Origin: Phascolarctobacterium_A sp034086985 | GTDB lineage: Bacteria > Bacillota > Negativicutes > Acidaminococcales > Acidaminococcaceae | DNA: 64,000 nucleotides | Direction: 5' to 3' | Assembly (NCBI GenBank): GCA_034086985.1 | Contig: JAXDZG010000009.1 | Span: forward strand, 62,001 to 126,000 | In this document: piece after piece, positions 8,372-16,512 of the stretch | Position numbering within the stretch: the first letter of the stretch is position 1 | Layout of the letters: each line of letters starts with the position of its first letter | Position numbers and translations under genes: made by a program | The notes under the pieces: model-generated | Told to the model about the DNA's origin: nothing | The model's database searches: none | Seen by the model: only the letters and a program-made list of their open reading frames with translations

Positions 8372-9232
8372 CTATTTTTGTTTAGGAATATCGCGATGTG
8401 TTACTTCCACGCTATAGCCACGCTCACGCAGAAATTCGTAGAGCTTATTGGCTATGAACACGCTGCGGTGCTGGCCGCCGGTGCAGCCTACGCTGATCAC
8501 CAGCTGGGCCTTGCCCTCGCTGATATACTGGGGCACCAGGAAATCCAGCAGCTGCTCCTCCAGCTTCAGATATTGGAAGGTCTGGGGATAGCGGCAGATA
8601 AAATCAGCCACGGGCCTGTCATTGCCCGTTTGGCTGCGCAGCTCCTCCACATAGAAGGGGTTGGGCAAAAAGCGCACGTCCAGCACTAAATCGCTGTCTA
8701 GGGGCAGGCCATGCTTAAAGCCAAAGGAGCGCACCACAATGCCCATGCGGTCCTTAGAAGTACCCTCCCCAAAAAGCTCCGTAACCTTGGCCTTCAGCTG
8801 GGCCGGTGTCAAAGCGGAGGTATCGATAATATAGGTCGCTTCCTCCCGCAGGGGGTCCAAGAGCTGGCGCTCGTTGGTAATATTTTTCAGCAGAGAATTG
8901 CGCTCGCCCAGGGGATGGCGACGGCGGGTTTCCTTATAACGGCGCACCAGCGCCTCGTCGGAGGCATCCAAAAAGAGCAGCTCATATTTTTGGCCGCTGG
9001 CCTCCATCTCGTCTAAAACCTGCAGCAGCTTATCAAAAAATTGGCCACCGCGGATATCCACAACAAGGGCTACCTTGTCCTCGCTGGTCTGACGACAGAG
9101 CTCGGAAAATTTAGGGATTAATGTGGCAGGCAGATTGTCGATGCAAAAGAAGTTTAAATCCTCCAGTGTGCGCACCACTTGGGTTTTGCCTGCGCCGGAC
9201 ATGCCGGAAATAATGAGAAAGTGTGATTGCAT
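8372..9232 (-). CDS. rapZ: RNase adapter / nucleotide-binding protein RapZ
   Basis: P-loop protein of 286 residues. Walker A is GMSGAGKT (10-17) and the C-terminal domain shows the family motif VISVGCTGGQHRSVF. In enterobacteria RapZ guides RNase E to the glmZ small RNA; in Firmicutes (YvcJ) the role is less clear. The open frame begins at a GTG 9 bases upstream, but I chose the ATG (9230-9232). AGAGGTG lies 6 bases before it, and the GTG would lie inside that ribosome site. Confidence 0.94.
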   Translation of the reverse strand: MQSHFLIISGMSGAGKTQVVRTLEDLNFFCIDNLPATLIPKFSELCRQTSEDKVALVVDIRGGQFFDKLLQVLDEMEASGQKYELLFLDASDEALVRRYKETRRRHPLGERNSLLKNITNERQLLDPLREEATYIIDTSALTPAQLKAKVTELFGEGTSKDRMGIVVRSFGFKHGLPLDSDLVLDVRFLPNPFYVEELRSQTGNDRPVADFICRYPQTFQYLKLEEQLLDFLVPQYISEGKAQLVISVGCTGGQHRSVFIANKLYEFLRERGYSVEVTHRDIPKQK

Positions 9233-9271
9233 GTGCTTCACCTCTTTGAAATCACTTAAGTATTAAATTAT

Positions 9272-9280
9272 ATTATAGCA
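9272..9280 (-). promoter_or_regulatory. Extended -10 promoter of the rapZ operon
   Basis: Minus strand reads TGCTATAAT, an extended -10 element, about 40 bases before rapZ. The -35 region is poor, which is common with a TGn extension. It lies just after the terminator of the cyclase gene, so the rapZ operon has its own start. Confidence 0.6.
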
Positions 9281-9301
9281 TGAATTGGCCAAAGATTAAA
9301 G

Positions 9302-9335
9302 AAAAAGCGTACATAGACGCTACGCCTATGTACGC
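9302..9335 (-). terminator. Terminator after the cyclase-family gene
   Basis: Perfect 10-bp stem (GCGTACATAG at 9307-9316 with CTATGTACGC at 9326-9335). On the minus strand five T follow directly (9302-9306), with more T beyond. It separates the cyclase gene and the repeat from rapZ. Confidence 0.75.
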
Positions 9336-9345
9336 ATAAATATCA

Positions 9346-9460
9346 AATTCCTCCACCGCAAGCGGTCCCCCTCCCTTTGCCCCTAAAGGGATTAGCACGA
9401 CCAACACGTTCTCGCCGCACTGCGCTTGCGACAACGTGGGTCTTAGCGTCAAAAGGGAGG
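9346..9460. repeat. Structured intergenic repeat-like element
   Basis: About 115 bases with nested inverted arms. ACCGC/GCGGT forms a small hairpin (9355-9366). Outer arms CCTCCCTTT (9370-9378) and AAAGGGAGG (9452-9460) enclose a second stem-loop: CACGTT (9405-9410) with AACGTG (9433-9438), and TCGC (9412-9415) with GCGA (9428-9431). The CTCCCT...AGGGAG plus GACCGC...GCGGT layout resembles short interspersed repeats common between genes in gut Firmicutes. Only one copy is in this window, so repetition is inferred. Confidence 0.45.
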
Positions 9461-9471
9461 CACTAATTGAA

Positions 9472-10239
9472 TTATTTTTTCGGAGTGATGGCTACAACTC
9501 TCGCCGGCAGGCCCGTTGCGCCCTCAATGCGGGGCCAGGAGGCGATTAAAAGTGCGCCTGCAGGAGCAACCTTGTCCAGATTATCCAGCACTTCGATTTG
9601 CAGCTTGCCTGCGCTCAATACATAGCGCTCGCAGGCCAGATCGCCGGCAGCAGCAGCCAGAGCGCTGGCATCGGTATCCAGAGTCTCGTGGCCGTTAGCA
9701 GCAATCTTGCGCTCTTCAAAGAGGAATTTCAAGGCTTCCAGGGACCAGCCGGGGAAGTTCTCGCTGCCGTCCTCGGCAATGCCGCTGAGCTTGTTCATAT
9801 CGGGCCAATTCTTGCCCCAACCGGTGTACAGAGCCACAAAAGCGCCCTCAGGAATGGTGCCATATTTAGCCTCATATTCCTTGATATCGTCAACAGTTAC
9901 AGCATAGTGTACGTCCTCTGCTACCTTAGCAGTGACATCAATTACGCACAGGGGCAGAATCATGCTGTTGGGGCCGAAGGCCTCGGAAAGCACGCCTGCT
10001 CTATCAAAATGGCCGGGAAAGTCAATATGGGTACCAAATTGGCCGGGGAATTTAAAGGTTTGGATCAAGCATTCCAGCATGGGATTGCCCCAATCAAAAA
10101 CAGTTTTGCCCAGCTCCACGCTGCCCTCAGGAATACCTGCCCAGAAGGGGCTCTCATTATTCAAGGAATGGGACAGCTCCACCCATTCATATTCAGGAGC
10201 CTTCAATTCGTCCAAAATGTTCCACAGCTTATAAGTCAT
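9472..10239 (-). CDS. Cyclase-family metal-dependent hydrolase
   Basis: Protein of 255 residues of the cyclase / kynurenine formamidase-like family. The key motif is GTHIDFPGHF, giving the metal-binding His and Asp residues. Members hydrolyse amides or act in polyketide cyclisation; the substrate here is unknown. The open frame starts at a GTG (10248) that lies within the ribosome site. I chose the ATG at 10237-10239, 5 bases after AGGTGG. It is monocistronic, with its own terminator behind it. Confidence 0.8.
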   Translation of the reverse strand: MTYKLWNILDELKAPEYEWVELSHSLNNESPFWAGIPEGSVELGKTVFDWGNPMLECLIQTFKFPGQFGTHIDFPGHFDRAGVLSEAFGPNSMILPLCVIDVTAKVAEDVHYAVTVDDIKEYEAKYGTIPEGAFVALYTGWGKNWPDMNKLSGIAEDGSENFPGWSLEALKFLFEERKIAANGHETLDTDASALAAAAGDLACERYVLSAGKLQIEVLDNLDKVAPAGALLIASWPRIEGATGLPARVVAITPKK

Positions 10240-10317
10240 TGCATCCACCTCATTTGTTCATACTATAATCCTACTAAATAGGTGGGCTTATTTTATCATT
10301 AAAAAAGTCTTTTGTAA

Positions 10318-10357
10318 ACAAAAACGTCCCAAGCCCTTAGAAAAAGGCTTGAGACGT
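10318..10357 (-). terminator. Terminator of the fatty acid synthesis operon
   Basis: ACGTCCCAAGCC (10324-10335) pairs with GGCTTGAGACGT (10346-10357) with one wobble. On the minus strand a T run follows. It lies about 50 bases past the rnc stop and ends fapR-...-fabF-rnc. Confidence 0.75.
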
Positions 10358-10405
10358 AAATTTTGTAACAGTATTTCCCACGCTATGCTAGGCTCGAAGC
10401 TGTCG

Positions 10406-11119
10406 TCACTCCTGCACATGCAGCTGCGCTAAGGCTTGCTGAGCCGCATGCTGCTCGGAGTCCTTCTTGGTACGACCCTGACCCACGCCAATGACCCTGC
10501 CCTCAAAGCTAACCTCGGAGGTGAAGGTTTTATTGTGCTCAGGTCCTGTGCTACCTAGCAGCTGGTAGGAGATGTCCACATCTCCCTCACGCTGTAAAAA
10601 CTCCTGCAGGCGAGTTTTATAATCGGTGTATATGCCGTGACGGCACACATAGTCAATCTCTTCCTGCATCATATTCAGCAGATATCTTTGCGCTACCGTA
10701 AAGCCCTGATCCAAATAGATGGCGCCCAGGACGGACTCAAAGGCGTCAGCCAAAATAGAGGGGCGCTCCCGGCCGCCGCTAAGCTCCTCGCCCCTGCCCA
10801 CTAAAAGCAGGTCTCCTAAGCCAATTTTTTTGGCAAAGGTATAGAGGGAGCCCTCGCACACCAAATGGGCACGCAGCTTGGTCAATTGACCCTCAGCTAA
10901 ATCTGGGAAATTTTTATACATATAGGTGCTGACAATAACGCTGAGCACCGAGTCCCCTAAGAACTCAATGCGCTCGTTATGCCGGGGTTTGGGAGTCTGC
11001 TTGGCCTCGTGGGCATAGGAGGTATGGGTCAGAGCCATCTCCAGCAGCTCCAAATCATGCATCTGGATATTTTGAGTTGCGCAGAAGCCTTCCAGCTGCT
11101 GCTTACGCTTATCCTGCAT
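10406..11119 (-). CDS. rnc: Ribonuclease III
   Basis: Endonuclease of about 237 residues that cuts double-stranded RNA in rRNA and mRNA processing. The catalytic signature NERIEFLGDSVLSV and the downstream DAFESVLGAIYLD carry the metal-binding acidic residues. A double-stranded-RNA-binding domain (about residue 165 to the end) follows. The start is uncertain: the frame opens with TTG at 11143 inside fabF, with ATG codons at 11128 and 11119. I chose 11119 because only it has a GGG-containing site at normal spacing. rnc behind fabF is a common Firmicute arrangement. Confidence 0.93.
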   Translation of the reverse strand: MQDKRKQQLEGFCATQNIQMHDLELLEMALTHTSYAHEAKQTPKPRHNERIEFLGDSVLSVIVSTYMYKNFPDLAEGQLTKLRAHLVCEGSLYTFAKKIGLGDLLLVGRGEELSGGRERPSILADAFESVLGAIYLDQGFTVAQRYLLNMMQEEIDYVCRHGIYTDYKTRLQEFLQREGDVDISYQLLGSTGPEHNKTFTSEVSFEGRVIGVGQGRTKKDSEQHAAQQALAQLHVQE

Positions 11120-11135
11120 TGCAATCATCCCGCTT

Positions 11136-12395
11136 TTAGTCAACGTATTTTTTCAAAACAATAGCAGCGTTGTGGCCACCAAAGCCCAGGTTATCACTCA
11201 AAGCAACGTTGACAACTCTTTCACGAGCAACGTTGGGAGTGTAATCCAGATCAAGAACGCCTTCGGGGTCGTCCAAATCCTGGTCCTTGTAGTTGATGGT
11301 GGGCGGAACAAGGTTGTTTTCGATGGTCAGAGCGGTGGCAATAGCTTCAACACCGCCGGCAGCACCTAAGAGATGGCCGATCATGGACTTGTTGGAGCTG
11401 ATGCTCAGCTTATAAGCATGCTCGCCAAAGACCTTCTTGAAGGCAATGGTTTCGCCCAAATCGTTACGGTGGGTGGAGGTGCCGTGAGCGTTGATGTAAT
11501 CAACCTCTTCGGGTTTTACACCGGCGTCATCAATTGCAGCTTGTACGCAAGCAGCCGGAGTCTCGCCGGTCGGGTCCGGAGCGGTGATGTGGTAAGCATC
11601 GCAGTTCATAGCAAAGCCAGCCAGCTCAGCATAGATGTGTGCGCCACGAGCCTTAGCATGCTCCAGCTCTTCTAAAACCAGCACGCCAGCGCCTTCGCCT
11701 AAGACGAAGCCATCACGCTTTTTATCAAAGGGGCAGGAAGCCTGCTCAGGGTTCTCGTTATTGGTAGACAGTGCCTTCATGTTGGCAAAGCCAGCGATAG
11801 CAACCGGGGAAACAGCTGCTTCGGTGCCGCCAGCCAGCATTACATCAGCATCACCATATTGAATGGTGCGCAGAGCGTCGCCAATGCAGTTGGTGCCGGT
11901 TGCGCAAGCGGTTACGATAGCAGTGTTGGGACCCTTCAGACCGCAGGCAATAGCGATTTGACCAGCGCTCATGTTAGGAATTTCCATGGGAATGAAGAAG
12001 GGGCTGATTTTGGAGGGGCCCTTAGCGCCATACTTCAGGGATTGATCCAGGAAGGTATGGATGCCGCCGATGCCGCTGCCTACGCATACGCCACAGCGCA
12101 TAGCATTTTCCTTGCTCATATCCAGCTTAGCGTCCTCGATAGCCAATTTTGCAGCAGCTACTGCCAATTGGGTTACGCGGTCCATGCGCTTGCCTTCTTT
12201 TTTGTCGATATAAGTGGTATAGTCAAAATCCTTTACTTCAGCAGCAATCTTGACGGTAAAGCCCTCAGTATCAAATTGGGTAATGGGGCCTACGCCGGAT
12301 TTGCCGGCTACCAGGTTGCTCCAAAAGGTTTCCTTGCCGATACCAATAGGAGTTACAGGGCCAACGCCGGTAATAACAACTCTTCTTTTACTCAA
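11136..12395 (-). CDS. fabF: 3-oxoacyl-ACP synthase II FabF
   Basis: Condensing enzyme of 419 residues for fatty acid chain elongation. The Cys-His-His triad is visible: Cys164 in TACATGT, His304 in NAHGTSTHRND and His341 in SNKSMIGHLLG. It starts with TTG (12393-12395), 8 bases after GAGGTG. No in-frame ATG fits the conserved N-terminus KRRVVITGVG. It lies between the flavin reductase and rnc genes in the FapR operon. Confidence 0.96.
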   Translation of the reverse strand: MSKRRVVITGVGPVTPIGIGKETFWSNLVAGKSGVGPITQFDTEGFTVKIAAEVKDFDYTTYIDKKEGKRMDRVTQLAVAAAKLAIEDAKLDMSKENAMRCGVCVGSGIGGIHTFLDQSLKYGAKGPSKISPFFIPMEIPNMSAGQIAIACGLKGPNTAIVTACATGTNCIGDALRTIQYGDADVMLAGGTEAAVSPVAIAGFANMKALSTNNENPEQASCPFDKKRDGFVLGEGAGVLVLEELEHAKARGAHIYAELAGFAMNCDAYHITAPDPTGETPAACVQAAIDDAGVKPEEVDYINAHGTSTHRNDLGETIAFKKVFGEHAYKLSISSNKSMIGHLLGAAGGVEAIATALTIENNLVPPTINYKDQDLDDPEGVLDLDYTPNVARERVVNVALSDNLGFGGHNAAIVLKKYVD

Positions 12396-12412
12396 AATTA
12401 TTCACCTCGTAG

Positions 12413-13366
12413 TTAAATTTTCGCGATATCTTCTTTGATTCTACGGAAAATTTCTTTTACCGGCAGAATCTCCTTGATTTTCCACATATTGGCACCGGTG
12501 AATACCAGGCCGGTCTCCACATCACCCTGCTGTGCACGGGTCAGCGCACGAATAATGCAGAAGCTATGGGTACAATGCTTCAAGCACAAATCACATTGGG
12601 TAGGTTTAGGAGCTCTATTTTCCAAAGATAATTGAGCAAAGGGATTGCGAATAGCGCGACCCTTGTAGCCGACGGGGCTATCGATTTGCACAACATCTTC
12701 TTTTGTCATTTTTAAGTAAAACTCTTTCAGGGCCGGTGCGCCATTAGATTCCTCACTGGCAGCAAAACGGCTGCCCATTTGCACACCGCTGGCACCCAAA
12801 TTCAAAAGGTCTGCCACATCCTGACCGCAAACAGCGCCGCCAGCAGCAATAACCGGTATATTAACGGATTTTACAATCTCCGGAAGAATTTCTTTAATGG
12901 ATTGTTGGGTACCAAGATGACCACCTGCTTCGGTGCCTTCAACAACGATAGCAGATGCACCCAGCTTTTCAGATATTTTAGCCAGCTTCACAGAAGATAC
13001 AATAGGTACTACTTCAACACCATATTTACGTCCGACGGCAAAAATATCTCTTGAAAAACCGGCGCCGGCCACGATTAAATCAATTTTCTCTTGTGCGGCA
13101 GTGGTAATCAAATCCAAAAATGCCCTTGCAGCAAACATGCAGTTAATACCGATAATTCCTTTACCACCGGTCAACTCACGTGCCACACGAATTTCCTTGC
13201 GCAGCTCATCACAGCTCATGCCGGATGCAGCAATCAGGCCAATACCGCCTTCTTTTGCTACAGCTGCTGCCAAACGGGCAGTGGAGAGTCTGATAGCCAT
13301 GCCTCCTTGTATAATCGGTACCTCGGCTACAAGCTTACCGATTTTCAGCACTGGTAGTTTCAACAA
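12413..13366 (-). CDS. FabK-like FMN enoyl-ACP reductase / nitronate monooxygenase family protein
   Basis: Flavoprotein of 317 residues. The family motifs are PIIQGGMA at the N-terminus, EGTEAGGHLG and PVIAAGGA (FMN binding). FabK uses NAD(P)H and FMN to reduce enoyl-ACP, and this is the only candidate enoyl reductase in the operon, so that role is inferred. Unlike classical FabK it has a C-terminal cysteine cluster, CDLCLKHCTHSFC (about residues 263-275), which could bind a metal or Fe-S centre. Members of the same superfamily are nitronate monooxygenases, so the function is not settled by sequence. Confidence 0.8.
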   Translation of the reverse strand: MLKLPVLKIGKLVAEVPIIQGGMAIRLSTARLAAAVAKEGGIGLIAASGMSCDELRKEIRVARELTGGKGIIGINCMFAARAFLDLITTAAQEKIDLIVAGAGFSRDIFAVGRKYGVEVVPIVSSVKLAKISEKLGASAIVVEGTEAGGHLGTQQSIKEILPEIVKSVNIPVIAAGGAVCGQDVADLLNLGASGVQMGSRFAASEESNGAPALKEFYLKMTKEDVVQIDSPVGYKGRAIRNPFAQLSLENRAPKPTQCDLCLKHCTHSFCIIRALTRAQQGDVETGLVFTGANMWKIKEILPVKEIFRRIKEDIAKI

Positions 13367-13402
13367 ATATCCCCCATTTCAGGACCAAAGTAGCTTGTGT
13401 CG

Positions 13403-13423
13403 GGGGAGCCATAAGGGCTCCCC
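13403..13423 (-). other. Hairpin after acpP
   Basis: GGGGAGCC (13403-13410) pairs with GGCTCCCC (13416-13423) around a 5-base loop, between acpP and the FabK-like gene. No T run follows on the minus strand, so it is more likely an mRNA processing or 3'-stability element than a terminator. It could raise acpP mRNA relative to its neighbours. Confidence 0.45.
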
Positions 13424-13446
13424 TAAACATAAGCCAGTAAAGCAAA

Positions 13447-13677
13447 TTATTTTTCTTCATCCAGCAGCTTAACAGCGTCAGCTACAGTGCGAATCTTTTC
13501 AGCTTTTTCATCAGGAATTTCAACACCGAATTCCTCTTCGAAAGCCATGATCAGTTCAACGATGTCGAGGGAGTCAGCGCCGAGGTCATCGATGAAAGCG
13601 GATTCCATCTTTACTTCGTCAGCGTCAACGCTCAGTTGTTCAACAGTGATGTCTCTTACTTTTTCGAAAGTGCTCAT
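13447..13677 (-). CDS. acpP: Acyl carrier protein
   Basis: Acidic protein of 76 residues that carries the growing acyl chain on a phosphopantetheine arm. The attachment Ser36 lies in the canonical DLGADSLDIVEL. Strong AAGGAGG ribosome site. Spacing to fabG is 47 bases; a hairpin follows. Confidence 0.97.
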   Translation of the reverse strand: MSTFEKVRDITVEQLSVDADEVKMESAFIDDLGADSLDIVELIMAFEEEFGVEIPDEKAEKIRTVADAVKLLDEEK

Positions 13678-13724
13678 TACGATTCACCTCCTTCCACTAG
13701 GCAAAATGTGCAATGCTTGCCTTA

Positions 13725-14468
13725 TTACATTACCATACCACCGTCGACATGTAAAGTCTGTCCGGTTATATATTTGGCGTCGTCGCTCACAAGGAAGACA
13801 ACAGCCTTGGCAATATCTTCAGGATCGCCCAATTTATGTAAAGGAATGCCAGAGAGCATACCCTCTACAACCTTTTCGCTGAGGACAGCGGTCATATCGG
13901 TTTGGATGAAGCCGGGAGCGATGGCGTTCACGGTGATGCCGCGAGCAGCTACCTCCTTAGCCACAGCCTTGGTGAAGCCGATAACGCCTGCCTTAGCAGC
14001 AGCATAGTTGGCTTGGCCTGCATTGCCCATCACACCTACTACGGAGCTGATGCTCACAATGCGACCTGCTTTTTGCTTCATCATGTATTTTACGCTGGCC
14101 TTGGTGCAGTTGAATACACCCTTCAGATTGGTGGTGAGTACTGCGTCCCAATCCTCTTCCTTCATGCGCATGAGGAGGCCATCGCGGGTAATACCTGCGT
14201 TGTTCACGAGAATATCGATGCGACCGAATTCCTTCACAGCAGCGTCCACCAGAGCGGTAGCAGCCTCGTTGGAGGAAATATCAGCCTGCAGCACCAGCGC
14301 CTTGCGGCCCATAGCCTCGATTTCAGCAGCAACTGCCTTAGCAGCAGCCTCGCTACCAGCGTAGTTAACTACTACGTCAGCGCCCTCAGCGGCCAAAGCC
14401 AGTGCGATAGCGCGGCCGATGCCGCGGGATGCGCCAGTTACAAGAGCCTTCTTACCTTCAAGTTTCAT
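13725..14468 (-). CDS. fabG: 3-oxoacyl-ACP reductase FabG
   Basis: Short-chain dehydrogenase of 247 residues that reduces 3-oxoacyl-ACP with NADPH. The cofactor motif TGASRGIG is at 11-18, NNAG at 89-92, and the catalytic Ser142, Tyr155 and Lys159 are present. Ribosome site GGGGAG. Placed between fabD and acpP. Confidence 0.96.
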   Translation of the reverse strand: MKLEGKKALVTGASRGIGRAIALALAAEGADVVVNYAGSEAAAKAVAAEIEAMGRKALVLQADISSNEAATALVDAAVKEFGRIDILVNNAGITRDGLLMRMKEEDWDAVLTTNLKGVFNCTKASVKYMMKQKAGRIVSISSVVGVMGNAGQANYAAAKAGVIGFTKAVAKEVAARGITVNAIAPGFIQTDMTAVLSEKVVEGMLSGIPLHKLGDPEDIAKAVVFLVSDDAKYITGQTLHVDGGMVM

Positions 14469-14489
14469 GTTTTTTCTCCCCTATATAAA

Positions 14490-15431
14490 TTATGCTTTCA
14501 ATGCAGCCAAAGTTTTTTCTAAGCTTGCGGGGTCTTCCACGTTCAATGCAGTGAAGCCCTTGGCAATCTTTTTGGTGAAGCCGGTGAGCACCTTGCCGGG
14601 ACCAACTTCTACGAAGGTGTCCACGCCGCTGGCAACCATGTTGCGTACGGAGGTTTCCCACAGCACCGGGCTAGCAGCTTGCTTAATGAGGAGCTTTTTG
14701 ATTTCCTCGCCGCTGGTTACTTCCAGAGCAGTTACGTTGGCAACCACAGGAATCGCGATATCCTTGATTTCCATAGGAGCCAGCACCTCTGCCAGACGGT
14801 CAGCAGCGGGCTGCATCAGCGTGCTATGGAAGGGAGCGCTTACAGGCAGCAGCACTGCACGCTTAGCGCCGGCAGCCTTCAGAGCCTCGATAGCCTTGTT
14901 GACAGGGTCAACAGCGCCGGCGATAACTACTTGGCCGGGGCAGTTGAAGTTAACAGCCTGCACAGCTGCGCCCATTTCGGCCTCCACGGCCTTGCAGATT
15001 TCTACGATTTTGTCGCTGTCCAAGCCCAAAACTGCGGCCATGGAGCCCTCGCCCACGGGCACAGCCTCTTGCATGAACTGGCCACGCTTGTGCACTGCCA
15101 CAACTGCGTCAGCGAACTTCATGGCACCTACATTTACCAGAGCGGAATATTCGCCCAGGCTGTGGCCGGCGGCCACAGCGCAGCTAATGCCATGCTCTTT
15201 GAGCACAGCACCGCAGGCGGTGCTGGCGGTAAGGATAGCAGGCTGGGTGTTGGCGGTCAGCTGCAGGTCGGAGGCAGGGCCTTCGAAGCACATCTTGCTA
15301 ATGGAATAGCCCAAGGCTTCATCAGCCTCGGCGAAAATCTCTCTTACAACAGGGTATTCATCATAGAATGCCTTGCACATACCCACGGTTTGGGAGCCCT
15401 GTCCCGGAAAAACGAAAGCAATCTTGCTCAT
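14490..15431 (-). CDS. fabD: Malonyl-CoA:ACP transacylase FabD
   Basis: Protein of 313 residues that loads malonyl groups onto ACP. The motif GHSLGEYSAL carries the catalytic Ser91, and FPGQGSQ opens the protein. The frame extends 14 codons upstream, but I chose the ATG at 15429-15431 (MSKIAFVFPGQGS), which fits the family N-terminus and has AGAGG upstream. About 90 bases separate it from fabH; a TATAAT there could be an internal promoter, but no -35 is clear. Confidence 0.96.
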   Translation of the reverse strand: MSKIAFVFPGQGSQTVGMCKAFYDEYPVVREIFAEADEALGYSISKMCFEGPASDLQLTANTQPAILTASTACGAVLKEHGISCAVAAGHSLGEYSALVNVGAMKFADAVVAVHKRGQFMQEAVPVGEGSMAAVLGLDSDKIVEICKAVEAEMGAAVQAVNFNCPGQVVIAGAVDPVNKAIEALKAAGAKRAVLLPVSAPFHSTLMQPAADRLAEVLAPMEIKDIAIPVVANVTALEVTSGEEIKKLLIKQAASPVLWETSVRNMVASGVDTFVEVGPGKVLTGFTKKIAKGFTALNVEDPASLEKTLAALKA

Positions 15432-15522
15432 GGGAAAAACCTCTCTTTCTCTAATTATACTCGCTATTATCAAAACGTTCTATAGTTTAGTGAAATATTT
15501 ATGCAATATTTAGCGGTGAAGC

Positions 15523-16512
15523 TTACTTGCTCCACTTCAGGACGATGGCAGCCCAGGTCAGACCTGCACCGAAGCCGTCCAGAATGATGTTGTCGCCCTT
15601 CTTCAGCTTGCCCGCAGCCTGTGCTTCGCACAGTGCAATGGGAATAGAAGCAGCGGAGGTATTGGCATATTTATCCACGTTCACCCATACCTTTTCCATG
15701 GGCAGCTTCAAGCGCTTAGCAGCGCTGGTGATGATGCGCAGATTAGCCTGATGGGGGAAGAGCATGTCCAGCTCCTCCGGCTTCATGCCGGCATTAGCCA
15801 AAGCCTTCTTGGCGGTCTTACCCATAATTTGAATAGCAAACTTAAATACTTCAGTGCCATTCATATGGATGGTGTGCTCGTTAGCAGCCACGGTCTCGGC
15901 ACTAGCGGGCTTACGGCTGCCGCCTGCGGGCTGGTACAGATGAATGCCGCCGTTGCCGTCGGCACCCATATCGATGCCCAGCACGCCGTAGCCCTCTTCT
16001 ACCTCGCCCACAACTGCTGCACCGGCGCCATCGCCGAAGAGCACGCAGGTGTTTCTATCAGTCCAGTTCATAATGCGGGACAGCGTCTCCGCACCGATAA
16101 TCAAAATCTTGTTATAGAGGCCGGTCTTCACCATTTGGCTAGCCACTGCCAAGCTATATACGAAACCGCTGCAGCCTGCTGCCAAATCAAAGGCAGCGGC
16201 ATTCTTAGCGCCCAAGCGAGCCTGCACCAAACATGCGGTGGAGGGGAAAATATGGTCGCTGGAGGCAGTGCCTACGATTACCAAATCAAGCTCCTCTGGG
16301 GAAACCTTTGCATCCTCCAAAGCCTTCACAGCAGCGTTATAAGCCAGATCGCTGGTAGCCTCCTCAGGAGCTGCAATATGTCTTTGCTTGATACCGGTGC
16401 GCTCAGTGATCCATTCGTCACTGGTATCAACCATTTTTTCTAAATCAAAATTAGTCAGAGTTTTTTCCGGAACATAATGTCCCACGCCTAAAATACCAAC
16501 TGCTCTTGTCAT
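15523..16512 (-). CDS. fabH: 3-oxoacyl-ACP synthase III FabH
   Basis: Initiating condensing enzyme of 329 residues that joins acetyl-CoA (or a branched primer) to malonyl-ACP. Cys114 in AAGCSGFVYSL is the active-site nucleophile; the His and Asn partners are in FPHQANLRI and YANTSAASIP. Its ATG overlaps the plsX stop by 4 bases. Confidence 0.96.
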   Translation of the reverse strand: MTRAVGILGVGHYVPEKTLTNFDLEKMVDTSDEWITERTGIKQRHIAAPEEATSDLAYNAAVKALEDAKVSPEELDLVIVGTASSDHIFPSTACLVQARLGAKNAAAFDLAAGCSGFVYSLAVASQMVKTGLYNKILIIGAETLSRIMNWTDRNTCVLFGDGAGAAVVGEVEEGYGVLGIDMGADGNGGIHLYQPAGGSRKPASAETVAANEHTIHMNGTEVFKFAIQIMGKTAKKALANAGMKPEELDMLFPHQANLRIITSAAKRLKLPMEKVWVNVDKYANTSAASIPIALCEAQAAGKLKKGDNIILDGFGAGLTWAAIVLKWSK

